Shown here piece after piece: positions 1 to 12,000 of a stretch of DNA of 64,000 nucleotides. The first letter of the stretch is position 1. Every line of letters starts with the position of its first letter. Under the pieces are notes generated by a model that saw nothing but the letters and a program-made list of their open reading frames with translations, was not told the origin of the DNA and did no database searches. Source of the stretch: Sindora glabra (lineage: Eukaryota > Streptophyta > Magnoliopsida > Fabales > Fabaceae). A program made the position numbers and the translations under genes. The stretch spans positions 47,521,511-47,585,510 of the forward strand of contig CM035235.1 in NCBI GenBank assembly GCA_020226215.1. The letters are read 5' to 3'.

Positions 1-317
1 TTTGTGTAAGCATATGGTAGCATTAAGTCATGAGTTGATTGACTTGAGAGTATACACAAGCCTTGTTTTGAGAGTGAGAGTAAATACTTTACTTGTGAGG
101 CTATTCTCTTTTGCTTCTATGCTGAGAATTGACTTGTTTAGTTGCTTTATTTTCATTTATTTGCTTGGCATGACTTGACCCTAATCTTTGATTTGTTGAA
201 TGATTGCCTGATTTATATATATAAAAAAAAAGAAGAGAAGTGAATAAAATTGGAGCAGATTTCCTTGTTCTCCTACTTCCTTGCTCGAGGACGAGCAAGA
301 TTCAAGTGTGGGGGAAT
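1..317 (+). mobile_element. 3' end of a Ty3/gypsy-type internal region, with PPT
   Basis: This is the non-coding tail of an LTR retrotransposon whose coding body lies left of the window. A polypurine tract (306-316, GTGTGGGGGAA) directly abuts the LTR start at 318, the normal plus-strand priming arrangement. At 280-299 there is a perfect 8-bp stem with a 4-nt loop (CTTGCTCG-AGGA-CGAGCAAG). A 'ctcgaggacgagcaa' block just before the PPT is, from memory, common in plant gypsy (Tat/Athila-like) elements. No frame in this stretch resembles gag or pol. The lineage is inferred from architecture, not from a domain. Confidence 0.7.
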
Positions 318-1799
318 TGATAAGTGCACAAATACACCTAAATTCTATGTGTTTCATCCACTTATTTACTTAGTATTTTGTGCAAATTGATTGAAAAGGA
401 CACTTAGATGCTCTATATTTTGTTTTCAGGTCATGAAATGACATATATGAGCATTAGAAAAGAATCCAGAGGCAAAACCATTCAAATCATGAAGCATTGA
501 AGCAAGATTGTTCACTCAGCAAAGAACACGGGCCGTGTTTAACCCCGTGTTCAGGGCCGTGTTTCGTTCTGGACTGCTTCGAGACTTCATTGAGTCATCC
601 AGAGAAGAACACAGGTGTGAACACGGGCCGTGTCACACACCGTGTATCTTTCTGCCATTCGCTTCTGAAGAACACGAGAGGTATCACACCCCGTGTAATA
701 TGCTGATCAGCCTTTTTGAAGAACACAGGGTAGAACATGGGCCGTGTACTACCCCGTGTACATTGCTGTTTGACAATTCGTAGGAGAACACGGGGCGTGT
801 CACACAACGTGTTTCTTGTTGCTGAAACTTTCACAGAGAAACACGGGGTAAAACACGGGCCGTGTTGGACCCCGTGTACATCAAAAATATAAGTTTTTGC
901 GTGAGATCTTGTCAGGGAGGAGGAGAATCTGAGAATTAACAAGGAGAGCTGCTAGGAGAAGCCCTGGGAGAGACCTAAACTCACGAAAGGTGCCTTCTAA
1001 CATGGATTCAAGCAAGGAATTGAAGAATCAAGCAAGAAATTTGTAGATCTTCATGGATTGTTTGACTTCCTTCTCTGTTTTCTTGTTTTCTTCTGATCTT
1101 GAGATGTTTTCACACTAAACCTTTGTGCTTAGCTTCGGTGAACTTGTTCATGGAGTTATGGAACTGAATTTTATATAATCTAGCTTGATTTACTGTTGAA
1201 TTATGATTTGATCTTGCTGTTTTGTCTAAAACAAGCCAATGTATCCGGAATATTGGATTTGTGTTATGGATTAATTGATTCTAGGTTGAAATGACCAATT
1301 AATTAATCGGATCTTGCATGATTATTGGGAATATCAATTAGACTTAGAAATTAAGCTGATTGTATTCTTTTGCACAGGATGAAATGTCCAAGAATGGATT
1401 CTAAGCAAGTTAATGCAACCTAGATGAGTGATTACTAGAGTAATTCTGGGCACTTAATCTTTGGTTAGTAGCTAGTAGCCTTGCAATGAGGTATAGCTTA
1501 ATTTTGGTAATCCAGCAATCATAATTAATAGTAAACCAAGTTAGAGAAGTAAATTCATTCCATAATGAAGTGTACAAGGGATCCTTAAGCTAAGTACGCT
1601 TTTATTCCACTGAATCAAACCTTATTTTGATAGTTAAGCTCTGTTTTACAACTTGTTCTTCATTCACACTCTCAATTGATCCGCCTAGATAATTTTACTT
1701 GAAATTCAGTTAGTACTCAACCTACAATCCCTGTGGAGAACGATAATTTTTTATACTATAACTAGACTTAACTTGTGCACTTGCGGGATTTAGAGGTCA
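318..1799 (+). repeat. 3' LTR of the Ty3/gypsy-type element
   Basis: The LTR starts with TGATAAGTGCACAA right after the polypurine tract. Near its other end is TTGTGCACTT (about 1773-1782), the reverse complement of the start. The exact 3' boundary is uncertain: candidate ...CA ends lie at 1799, 1803 and 1810. At about 1.48 kb it is long, as in Tat/Athila-type elements. It contains the palindromic motif cluster at 524-880. No long ORF in it is believable; the three overlapping ORFs at 497-942 are by-products of the GC-richer repeat. Confidence 0.7.
524..880. repeat. Six-unit palindromic motif cluster inside the LTR
   Basis: Six diverged units start at about 524, 607, 670, 721, 786 and 838 (spacing 51-83 bp). 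The typical unit is GAACAC...ACACGGGCCGTGT...CCCCGTGTA. ACACGG-G-CCGTGT is an odd palindrome with perfect 6-bp arms around one G. The cluster is clearly GC-richer than its surroundings and can fold into several alternative hairpins. It lies in the U3/R part of the LTR. Function is unknown. Confidence 0.8.
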
Positions 1800-1810
1800 T
1801 TCACTCTACA

Positions 1811-2280
1811 TAGCAAAAGGATTTAGGTTGTAAAGAAGATTACCTTTCTAAAGTAATTGTCAATATGATAAATGAAAACAAACATCAAAACTTGAAATTT
1901 CTGTTATGTACTTCTGACATTTGGTATGTATGAATGCAATTCATGTCCACATTTTATATTATTCAACAAAAATAATATACAATATATGAATGCAAGTATA
2001 TTCTATACATGTCCTTTCTCTTCCTCAGTTGATTAGAGCCAATACAATCAATATTTTTTCTTATTTTAGTCATCAAAAGAATAATTACACAATTACGTTT
2101 ACATCAGTATGTATTGCATAAAATATTATCACTTCTCTCGTACTTAAGTCTACTAGTGTATATGGGATGAAATGAATTATTATAACAAAAACCATGTGAC
2201 ATTATTACATTCATGACCATTGTTATTAGAAAAAAAAAACTGCACCAAGTATTATATGAAATATGTAACAATTTTAAATT
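1811..2280. other. AT-rich intergenic stretch
   Basis: No coding frame, RNA gene or clear repeat was recognised here. Confidence 0.5.
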
Positions 2281-2294
2281 GCACTATAGAGTTG

Positions 2295-2990
2295 TAATTG
2301 GCTTGTGGAATCAAACATTTCCTAGAATATTAATATTTCTAGGAATGGATTCCCAAAAAATTAATCTTTAAGAATGTAACATTATCATGTTTGATTCAAT
2401 TAGAAATGTTCTAAGTAATGTAGCAATATAATATTTTAATTATTTTGCATATTTTAAAAAAATATCATTAGATTATTAAAAATATCTCCACTAAAAATTG
2501 AGTAATCAATAGCAGTAAGTAGTGATTGCTGATGATTAATAATGATGTATGATAGCTAACAATGATTACTAGTAGTAGAAAGTAAGCAAGGTGATGGTAG
2601 TAAACAATGATGGATAATGATAAATAGTGGTCATCAATGATGAATAGAAGTTGATAGCTATCAATGATGATGAACAATAGCCAGCGATGCTCACAAACTA
2701 TGGATGGTAGTAGGTAATGGTTACTAGCAGTAAATAATGGTTATCAGCAATTAACAGTGATAAATAATAGTGAAATGATGTGTTAATAGTAGTAAGGATT
2801 TAATAGAAGGGTGGATAAAATAGTTTATTTATATTATTAAAATATTTCTGTGTTAACGAGAATATAGAATCTCTACTTCCCACCCCTTGTAGGAATATGT
2901 TGAAAGAATATTAAGGATAATAATATTCTAAAAAATGTTGATGTTCCTTAAAATATATATATGAAGTTCGATTAAAACATTTTTGGGAAG
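2295..2990. repeat. Degenerate (ATC/GAT)-rich low-complexity repeat with flanking inverted sequence
   Basis: From about 2468 to 2800 the sequence is a diverged run of short words such as GTAATAATGAT, TAGTAAACAATGATG and GATAATGATAAATAG. The block is preceded by a near-palindrome at 2321-2343 (CCTAGAATATTAATATTTCTAGG). A second block with the same word content in the opposite orientation lies at 20570-20935, so this is probably the core of a dispersed repeat family. A minus-strand ORF over 2468-2677 is only a translation of the repeat. Confidence 0.5.
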
Positions 2991-3537
2991 GTGCAAAATG
3001 TTTCATAGATCAAACTTTATTATGATGACGTTATAGCACTAATATATGGATTTCTATTTTTATTTTTTTTGTAAGTTCTAAGTTTGAACAAAAAAAGTGT
3101 CTAAATATTGCATGAACTTATAGAACTTTATATTAGAAAAAATTATACAGATGTGGGGATATTACTGAAAAATTTCTAATTAAATGGTATTAAAATTCTG
3201 AATTTTTCCTAATTAAACAATATTTGAATTCTAAACAGTTAGCCTCATACACTCATTTTTCTACAATTCTTCTCTAATTACAAATCAATAATTTTCAAAT
3301 ACTAATTTAATCATTACCAGATATCAAATACTAATGTCATGCTATCCTGCATCCAATGCCTCGTAACAGATTTTAATTTTCAAATCAACTTGGTAATCAA
3401 TTGAATATCAAGAGAAATTCGTACCTATTTTCAGTCTTCTACAAACCTTCAATAACAATTTCTATTAGTCAACTATTGAATAAAATTTCATATATCACTA
3501 ATAAAGCCTAAAGAATAGTGAATTAATTTGAAATTTA
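2991..3537. other. AT-rich intergenic stretch up to the scaffold gap
   Basis: Nothing identifiable was seen before the N run. Confidence 0.5.
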
Positions 3538-3637
3538 NNNNNNNNNNNNNNNNNNNNNNNNNNNNNNNNNNNNNNNNNNNNNNNNNNNNNNNNNNNNNNN
3601 NNNNNNNNNNNNNNNNNNNNNNNNNNNNNNNNNNNNN
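3538..3637. other. Assembly gap (100 N)
   Basis: Exactly 100 consecutive N. That round number is conventionally used for a scaffold gap of unknown size, so distances across this point are not reliable. Confidence 0.98.
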
Positions 3638-4420
3638 CCTCTAAAGGCAAATATTTTAAACTAGACATCAAACACTTTTTTATATTCTAGACTAGACATA
3701 AAACGCCATGGTTGGTTGATTCTTCTTGTCAGTTGAAAAGATTAACACTCTAATCTTAATTTGAATTTTGAGACTTTGATTTAATTTAATTTACTTTTGA
3801 TTCATCTATTTCTTATTTCTTTGTTCTACTATTGTTTTATGATTATTTTGAGTGATTAACTAATTAGGTCTAGTAGTTAATTACTCTTGATAATCAGCAG
3901 TTATAAGACTTATTGTAATTGATTTTTGCATGTAGATTAATTATTTTCAATCATAACCAATAATAATTAAGTGTTTAATTTTTTCATGTAAAATTATATT
4001 AGGCTAGAAAAATCAAAGGATAATTTAGCAATTTCTCACATGTAGGATTGTTGATTTAATCTTGACTATTCGTAAATTGATTGTTTGTGATAGTTAATTA
4101 GGGATTGGCACTAATCATGAGTTAATTAGTATTAGTGATTAATTTGCATTATTAATTAAGGGATATTGCAAGATGTTCGGGTAATCCATAACTAAGTAAT
4201 TGAATCAACAGTAATCTTGTTAATGTTGATAATAAATATGTAATTAGAGCGAAAGATTCCTTGAATTGAGTTTTATATCTTGTTTTACTCTATTTTAATT
4301 CCATTTCATTATGCATTTAAATTTGATTTTAAAAAATCCTTATTTATAATTCTATTTTGCTAATTGATTTCTATTCCTTCGGGTATGACCTAAACTTATC
4401 CTTTATCATATTTTTGAGCA
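3638..4420 (+). repeat. Possible eroded LTR of another gypsy-type element
   Basis: The base composition and order of words resemble the 3' half of the LTR at 318-1799: repeated 'ttaattag' phrases, a 'gggtaatcc' block, and a final 'ttctattccttcgggtatgacc' block corresponding to the 'acaatccctgtggagaacg' block. It is too diverged to align by eye. No boundaries, PBS or PPT were found, and the left part may lie in the gap. Confidence 0.35.
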
Positions 4421-4630
4421 AGTTTGATATTTAATTTTGATATGAAATGGCATGCATTATTCATTACATGAATTACTAACGCATTTTCTACTAACAACTT
4501 GTTATCTGTTGCTACTTTTTTCAATAATAAATTTCTTAAAATTAGTGACATAAAATTCCATGCTAATCAATTTTTATAGTGGCTAAGTGTCATTGTACCA
4601 TTAAATTATGAGTAAATCTTTATAACATTT

Positions 4631-4925
4631 AAAGGTCTTTAACAAGTCTAAGGCCTACAAGCTTGGCAGACCAATTTAAGGATTTTTTGCAAATTGAGCT
4701 TGTAAAAAAAAGGTTTGAATGAAAGAAGTTCAAATAGATCGCGAGTCAGTTCATGGGCCAACTCTTTTTTAAGTTAAAAAATGCTAGTATGCGGGCTTAT
4801 TGTGCGAACTAGATCAACCTATACAAAATCATTTAAAATACGAGACTTAATAATCAAGCTTAAACGAGCTTAATTCGCGAGAACTTTAACTCGGTCTAAT
4901 CTACTAAACCGTTAAGCATTCGTAA
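4631..4925. mobile_element. hAT-like MITE, copy 1
   Basis: The element (about 295 bp) is flanked by an identical 9-bp direct repeat ATAACATTT at 4622-4630 and 4925-4933; the last base may belong to either, so it is best read as the 8-bp duplication TAACATTT. The ends are imperfect inverted repeats: the left starts AAAGGTCTTTAAC and the right, read on the minus strand, ACGAATGCTTAACGG. The element at 38193-38480 has similar ends and internal phrases. hAT elements make 8-bp target duplications, hence the assignment. There is no coding capacity. Confidence 0.5.
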
Positions 4926-4933
4926 TAACATTT

Positions 4934-5865
4934 TGTGTAAATTAATTTTTTAGGTGAAATGTGCAAAATAACTTTTATTATGAGATTTGAATATAATTCA
5001 CTATTAATATAAATTATTTTTATACTATTATTTATTTACATATCGGCATATCAACAAAATTATTAAAATTATTAAGTTTTTAATAATATATCATTTTTAT
5101 TCAGTGATAATATAAAAGTTTCATACAAACTGTAAAACAATTTTAAACTCTTTAATATAAAAACAAATGTTTGGGAAGAACTTGACGTACACACATATAT
5201 AAATTTAAAGGATATCTACACTGTATATAACAATATAAATAGATAGATAGATACAATGCTTTGCATGTTGAATATATATTGTGTAAATAATGTTACTTCG
5301 TATTTATTTCTTTGTCTAAAAATATTACATAGACAACGCATATATGCACAAACACCCCCTTTTTTATAATTTACATAAGTCCAATAATGAATGTGATAAA
5401 TTAAATATTGTAACCAAATTATTCATGTATCACGTGAAATATAATAAAAATAAATTTCACTTTTTTAAGAAAAGAGATGTTAGATGATTATTGGTTAAAA
5501 GGCAAGCAATGACCACGAGAAAGAACATGAGGAACATAATTCGAACGACTCTCAACGGTTGACCTTAAAGTTACAACGTTATATGCCGCTTATGGTGGAC
5601 GAGAATTATGTGCTTCTTCATCAACCCCATTAATCTCACTATAGTGGTTTTGTGAATGTGTAGCATGATAATCATCTCATTTACAATAGTTTTAATGAAA
5701 ATTTAGGCATTGGCCATTCACCAATATGATCTTATGTATTTTTTATGATTAAATTAGTAGATACATAAAAAAAAAAAATTTGAATATAAAAAAGGATAAA
5801 ACTTTTGTGAAACATCAAATGCCATTCCAATAAAAGATATCTAATTAAAAGTTTTTGACTTAAGT

Positions 5866-5908
<43 letters not shown>

Positions 5909-7321
5909 CTTGAAATCTTTACATTCTTATGCATTCTAGGTTCAATTTTAGAAGATTTTACACATATACATCTAATGATTAGTTAGTCCATCATTAAAAA
6001 ATATTACATATTGAAATGGGATCTGAAATTAAAATTTAAATGTAAATTAAAGGTTGTCAATTAAATACAGAATAGTAATGTAAAGTTATAAAACTTAATT
6101 TAATAAATATAAAAGATTCAAAATCTAATTTCAGATCTTATTTTTAATGTATATAGTATTTTTGTTTAAAAAAAAAATCAAAGACGCACCCCTAGTAATA
6201 TTTTTAAAATTTCGGGTAGATTTCTTATAATTTTTTTTTCTGGGGTAAACAAATATTCCTTGGCTTCTTTATTTGATTCATCACGAGTCAAACATCACCC
6301 GTAAGTTGGTTTCTCTGTGGAATTCCATTAGCCCTGTTAGGATTGATCCGTTGGGGTACTTAAAGCACAAACAAATAGATAATCCCCTCATAATCCAATC
6401 TCGTGATGAAGTTTGCATCCAACATAGCTTAGTTATTTGAAAAGGGAAAAAATTACAAATAATCCCTTCAATTTCGAAAAGCAGTTAAATTTTATCCTCA
6501 CTAAACTTAAAATTTTGAAATTAGAGTTTTTAATTATAGAAAATCCTAAAATTAATATCTATCATTGACTTATCTAACTAATTTGTTAAAGTAAGTGCTT
6601 CTTTTATGAATTTTAAAAAATATAATTTTATTTTATGTTAGTTTAATAAGGCTTTAGTAATAGCAAAAAGTGCATAATTAATATGCTATAGTAATAAGGG
6701 AATTTTGAAGTCAAAAGTTTAATTAAATAAATCTATGTCTATTGAATCTAATGAATTAAAAAAGAAAAATAATTTTTCCATAATGTCTATCATGGGCAAA
6801 AATGTTTCATCTTATAATAATATTGAAATTTTTAACAAATTTGTATTTTGAAAATAAAATATTATCCCTTAAACTTTTAAGAATCAACTCTACTATATCA
6901 GTTATAAAATTTAAGTTATTAAATATAAGAAGCAATAGATACTCAGATTTCAATAAAATATGTATAATATATACCAAATTTGGACTTCAAATAAAAAGTA
7001 TATAAATACTTTGTAATTCTACACTGAATCACTTAATTTTTTATCTTCAAAGTCACATTTTTAATAATATTTTTCCACCACTACAAAGCTTTTGTATGCA
7101 TAAGAAATAAGGAATTGTCTGTCTATGGTGCATCACATAAAAAGTGACGGACATCTATATCAACTTATCAATAGTTATATCGTACAATTTGTTGTCCAAT
7201 TTTAAAGTTTAACTCTTAATAAAGACCGATAATGCAATTTCACCTATTCATGTGTTAGTATAAATTTACACCAATCTAAAAATTATGCATTATATTATAA
7301 TTCATTCCTAAATGTAAATTA
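4934..7321. other. AT-rich intergenic region with a (TA)n microsatellite
   Basis: An uninterrupted TA dinucleotide run spans about 5869-5906. Around 6440-6800 there are phrases typical of Mutator-like TIRs ('aaattacaaataatccctt'), but no partner end was found. No gene was recognised; small ORFs such as 6802-7005 have low-complexity AT-rich translations. Confidence 0.5.
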
Positions 7322-7790
7322 GGGCAAATTACATAAGCCTTTCTTGAAGTCTGGCCAAGTTATATTAAACATCCTTCATTTTTTAAAATTATATATTTCA
7401 ATCCCTTTTGAGGTATTTTTTATTATTATAAAATATAATGACATTAATTTTTTAACTACAATTTTTTCTCTAATATTACTGCTTATAGCTAGAGGATCAT
7501 TTTTTTTATTTTTTATGTAGAAATATTATAATATAATTATACATAAACATGAGAGAGTATTTTTATTCTTCAAAGCAAGAGAGTATATTTATACACAAAA
7601 ATGTAGAAAAATAATCTTTCGGTCACAAAGAATAATATTAAATAAGGGATTGTAGTTTAAAATTTTAATATAATTACATTTTATAGTGATAGAAATGCTT
7701 TAAAGGTGAATGTGTATATTTTTTAAAAAAAATAAAAGATGTCTAATGTAATTAGGCTAAACCTAGAAGCAAAACAAATATAATTTACCC
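7322..7790. mobile_element. Mutator-like non-autonomous TIR element
   Basis: Imperfect terminal inverted repeats of roughly 60-130 bp bound a 469-bp element. The left end starts GGGCAAATTACATAAGCC; the right end on the minus strand starts GGGTAAATTATATTTG. Inside, the phrases 'ATTAAACATCCTTCATTTTT' (left) and 'ATTAGACATCTTTTATTTT' (right, inverted) match. Ends of this kind are common in plant MULE derivatives. A convincing 9-bp target duplication was not found, so the class is tentative. No transposase is present. Confidence 0.5.
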
Positions 7791-7835
7791 AATAAACTAA
7801 GCTTTGGAGAGTGATGAGGATGGAAAATAGATTTA

Positions 7836-8098
7836 GATTTTTTTTATTTCATTGGAAAGCATTTTTTTATAGAAAAATATTATTTATATATATATGAATA
7901 AAGAACTGATATGCCACTTAAATTTGAGGTAAACAAAATGATACTTAAAGTTATGATAATACAAAAATAAATTTTTCTTTAAAAAAAATTATTTTTCTTA
8001 ATTTTTATATATTTAATATTAAATAAATAATATATTATTTTATTTAAATATTTCATTATTATATTTTACAAAAATACCTTTCATCACAATAAATACAA
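7836..8098. mobile_element. Tourist-like MITE, family 1, copy 1
   Basis: 263 bp, flanked by TTA at 7833-7835 and 8099-8101. It shares the family's inner TIR signature (TTTCATTGGAAAGCATTTTTTTATAG on the left, ACAAAAATACCTTTCATCACAATAAAT on the right) and the central 'tttatattTAATATTAAATAAA' phrase with copies at 25941, 39161, 48126 and 49834. The 3-bp TTA duplication points to PIF/Harbinger. It is the most diverged copy at its left tip. Confidence 0.6.
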
Positions 8099-8126
8099 TT
8101 AAGTTTCACTAACATTGGATGTAAAT

Positions 8127-9000
8127 GGTATGTTTAGACTATATTTCATGTAAGTAACTAATAATTAATAATTTAATAGGTAATTAATAATTAATAAATT
8201 AATTGATTATATAAGAAATGTCTTAAAAAATTATCAAATTAGTTGAAAATATAAAATGATATAAAGGAATATACTAATATAAATAGATATGTAAATTAAA
8301 ATAATTCATATTTATAAAAAAGATCAATTTATATTAATATAATTAAGATATTCAAAATAAAAATATAATTAATTAAAACTTAATTAATCATATTTTATGA
8401 GTTTATATATTTATCTCTTTACATTATTATTTGTAATAGAAATATCATTAATTAAAGTATAATTAATTATATTATATAATTTTTATATACATATTTTTGT
8501 ATATTTATAATTTAAAATAAGAATATAGTTAACTAAAATTTAATAAATTATAATTTATGACATCATATGCTTATTTATTTACTTACTTACTTTTATTCAT
8601 TCAAGATTTAAGATAAGAATATAATTACCTAAAAGTTAATTAATTATAATTTTTGAAATTATATATTTATATATTTATTTACTTATGTATTTTTATTTAA
8701 TTATTTACATTATATGATATTATATATTTATTTACTAACTTAATTAATTTCTATTTATTTATTATTTAAAAAATGAATGCATTCATTTATTAAGAGCATT
8801 ACTTATAAATTAATAAAAATAAATTTAAATTTTTTAAAAAGATAATAATTTATAAGTTATAAGTTATTTAAAATAATTTATTAAATTAAAACTTATTTTT
8901 TCATAAATTAGTGTGTGAAATGTTATTAAAAATTAATTTATAGGTTATTAATTAAATTAATAAATTGTAAGATATTTTATTTATCGTGTGAATCATAGCC
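8127..9000. mobile_element. PIF/Harbinger-like element, family 2, diverged long copy
   Basis: Inner sequence follows the same order as the element at 24780-25362: repeated 'ttaataattaataa' near the left end, 'aaattatcaaattagttgaaaatataaaatgatataaagg', and near the right end 'aaattagtgtgtgaaatgttattaaaaattaattta'. Ends are GGTATGTTTAGAC on the left and GGCTATGATTCACACG on the right (minus strand). At 874 bp it is longer than the other two copies. No matching 3-bp flank was found, so the boundaries are approximate. Confidence 0.45.
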
Positions 9001-12000
9001 TTGGAGGGTCAGGTTTTGAGAAGGTCATATCAAATCTCAGAAACCACATTTTTGAGAGCAAAGAAAACAAAAAACACCATAATACATAGACAAAAATCAG
9101 CAAATAGGAAATAATGTATGTTGTTGATGTTCATTTTGAGGTGAAATTGCGCTTTGATGTCCCAATCTCACATGCGTGAGAGTGATCACACGTCCACCAA
9201 TAATTCAATACCCAAAAACAACAAGGCCATTTGCTAGGAATCCCATCAATTTCTGCCATATGACCATATGTTTTGGCTAATTTTATTTGACTTTTATTAG
9301 GAGATATTTTTTCTAACAAATTTAAATTATTTGTATAAAAATAAAAAATTTTAAACTATTTATATGTTTTATGATTATAATAAAAAAATAATGTGAATAA
9401 GCTATCACCAACTCTTAAATATAGAATGTGAGAAAATTGCCACTGCCGGTTAACCATAAACGGCTTGACACTCCTTATTCTACTCACATATATGATCAAG
9501 ACTGCGTCATTTGTCCTCGAATTTGTATGGTATTTGTTAATAATAGGAGAAAAAATTTTATTTTAAAATAACAAATGTTATTTCCTGACATATTATATAT
9601 AATATTAAATAAATAGAGTATTGTTTTATTATTTTAACTATAAATAAAATTATTCCTTCACATTTTGTTCTTTAAAGAAAAAGGCACTCTAAATTTAGTC
9701 TCATTTGCCGGAGCCCCTCCAAAGCCTTATTTGTTTTGTTTGAAAACATCTTTTATAATAGTACCTGCATGCATAGTTATAATATATACAAATATTTAGT
9801 AAAAAAATATTCTATTAATTTAATATTAAATATAATTAACATAATAAAAACAAAATCATCTCTTTATAACTTGTTTTTTCTCATTGCTACCTTTGGTGGC
9901 AGAGTTACACTCAAATGAGTGTGTACAAATCATGATACTAAACTCTCAATATTTTTTTAAAATATAATAGACAATGTTATATATGAATCCATTAAATTTT
10001 ATAATGTAAATCCATTGAAATATGATAAAATTGAGTAATAAGTCACACATCCTTTTTAATTTTGAATCAGTCATAAGAATTATACATAATTTGTATTTAG
10101 TTTTATTCAATTCATATTTATATTAACATACTATCAATTCGTAATATTGCTTTTCTAATTCTTTTATTCTTTTTACAAATGTTACTAACTAGTAGATATC
10201 TTTAATTTTTAAGCTAATTCTATCATGCATTGAATTTTTACTTAATGTATGCATGAATTAATCTTGTTGGTGAATTGTGAACCATTAAATTAATTTTTTT
10301 TAAAAATGTAAATCTTAATATAAGTCACTAGATATTCAATATATACATAAATTTACTGTATGAAAGAACTCAAATAATTTTTATTCTCATAACTCTATCC
10401 CTATCTCTTGACAAATGACAACACAAAACTTTTTTTCCTTTAACGAATTTATTTAGCAAATTGTAAATAAATTATTGAAATATAACACAAATATTTAAAC
10501 AAGCCTATTAAAAACATGATTTTTCATATATAATAAGTAAATCTAAGTAATCTTAAATTAGTTAGTATATTGTTGCTCTCCTATCCTCTTATGTTAAATA
10601 ATTTGATAGTATTGACATATATCTATTTTTTTAATGACATTGATAATTGGCTAATCATCTAATGATTTTAACATATAAAATTTTCTTTAAAGTAATTATA
10701 ACTTATGAGTTTTATTATATGTACATTTCTATTCTTTAATTGATTTTGCTATTATTAAAATTCTGAATTTATAATTGAATATATAAATTTAAACTTATCC
10801 ATGGTTAGTTCTTGGCTCCACCACTGACTATAGTGACATTATATATTGTTTTTTAATCACAAAGCATATAGTTGATATAATATTTTTTCCTTTTATACAA
10901 ATAAATTAAATTATTTCACAAAAAATGTTTTGTGAAAAAATAAACAGAGGCGGTTATATTTCTCCATCTTATTCATGTATCTACACACGTTGATTGCGCA
11001 GAAAGACGTGAATCAGACTCAGAGAATATGAACATTTTCAAGGCAATAATAATGATGAGATTTAAATCTGGGAGAACGAGTAAATTATTAAGTTGCTTAC
11101 TGCATTAGTAACTTGAAAAAGCGATATGAGTAATATTATTGAATCTAATTAAGCATTTTTTATAAGGATATATTTATGATTATAAATAATTAGATATAAT
11201 TTTAAGAAAGATAAATGTAATTTATATGCCCTCAAATTTTCATAAAGTAAACTACACTTACATCCTTTGAAATTAAACCTAATTACATTTCTATATTTCT
11301 CTTTAATATATATATACACACACACACACACTCACCACCATTATTTTTCTTATTATTTTGTTTTAAATTTGCACTCATCTTATCATAAGAAAAAAAACTA
11401 AAAATGTAAATATATATACTTATTAAAATAGAAAAATGCAGTATAATTTGTTTATACATAAAAATAAATTTGATTTATCCATTTCGTAATAAGAAAATTA
11501 CACATTCACACGAACTTCCGAAATGAGGTGGCTGAACATGACAATTGCACATAAGTTTTGCTTATATATCCATCCTCGCATAAACAAAGGAAATCACCTT
11601 ATTTTAAGAAAGAGTTTGATATGTTTTTTATCATAATAATGTCATATTATCTTTTGTTGGAATTATCTCTATAACAGGTATGATAATTTTTTTCATATCT
11701 CCTAAAACTTTTATTCTCTTTCTTTCTTTCTTTCTTTCTTTCATGTATATTTTTATTTTCTATGGCTGGAACTTCTGATATTGGATAATTTTAGTAGATC
11801 ATCGATTAATTCAATATCGAATTGAATTTAATATGATAATAAAATTTTCCAATATTTATTTTTTATTTATAAAGTTGGAATTTAAAATTTCATTTAAAGA
11901 GTATTAAATTTTTTATCACTCAAATCAACAAACATCAGTTAAATTTGTGTAATATTTCCTTATCTTTGTGCGCTCATTTAGTGTTCTTCATACTACTGGT

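Noticed and set aside
497..942. Three overlapping ORFs of 69-115 codons
   Set aside because: They lie in the LTR motif cluster on both strands, their translations repeat the motif, and no known domain is visible.
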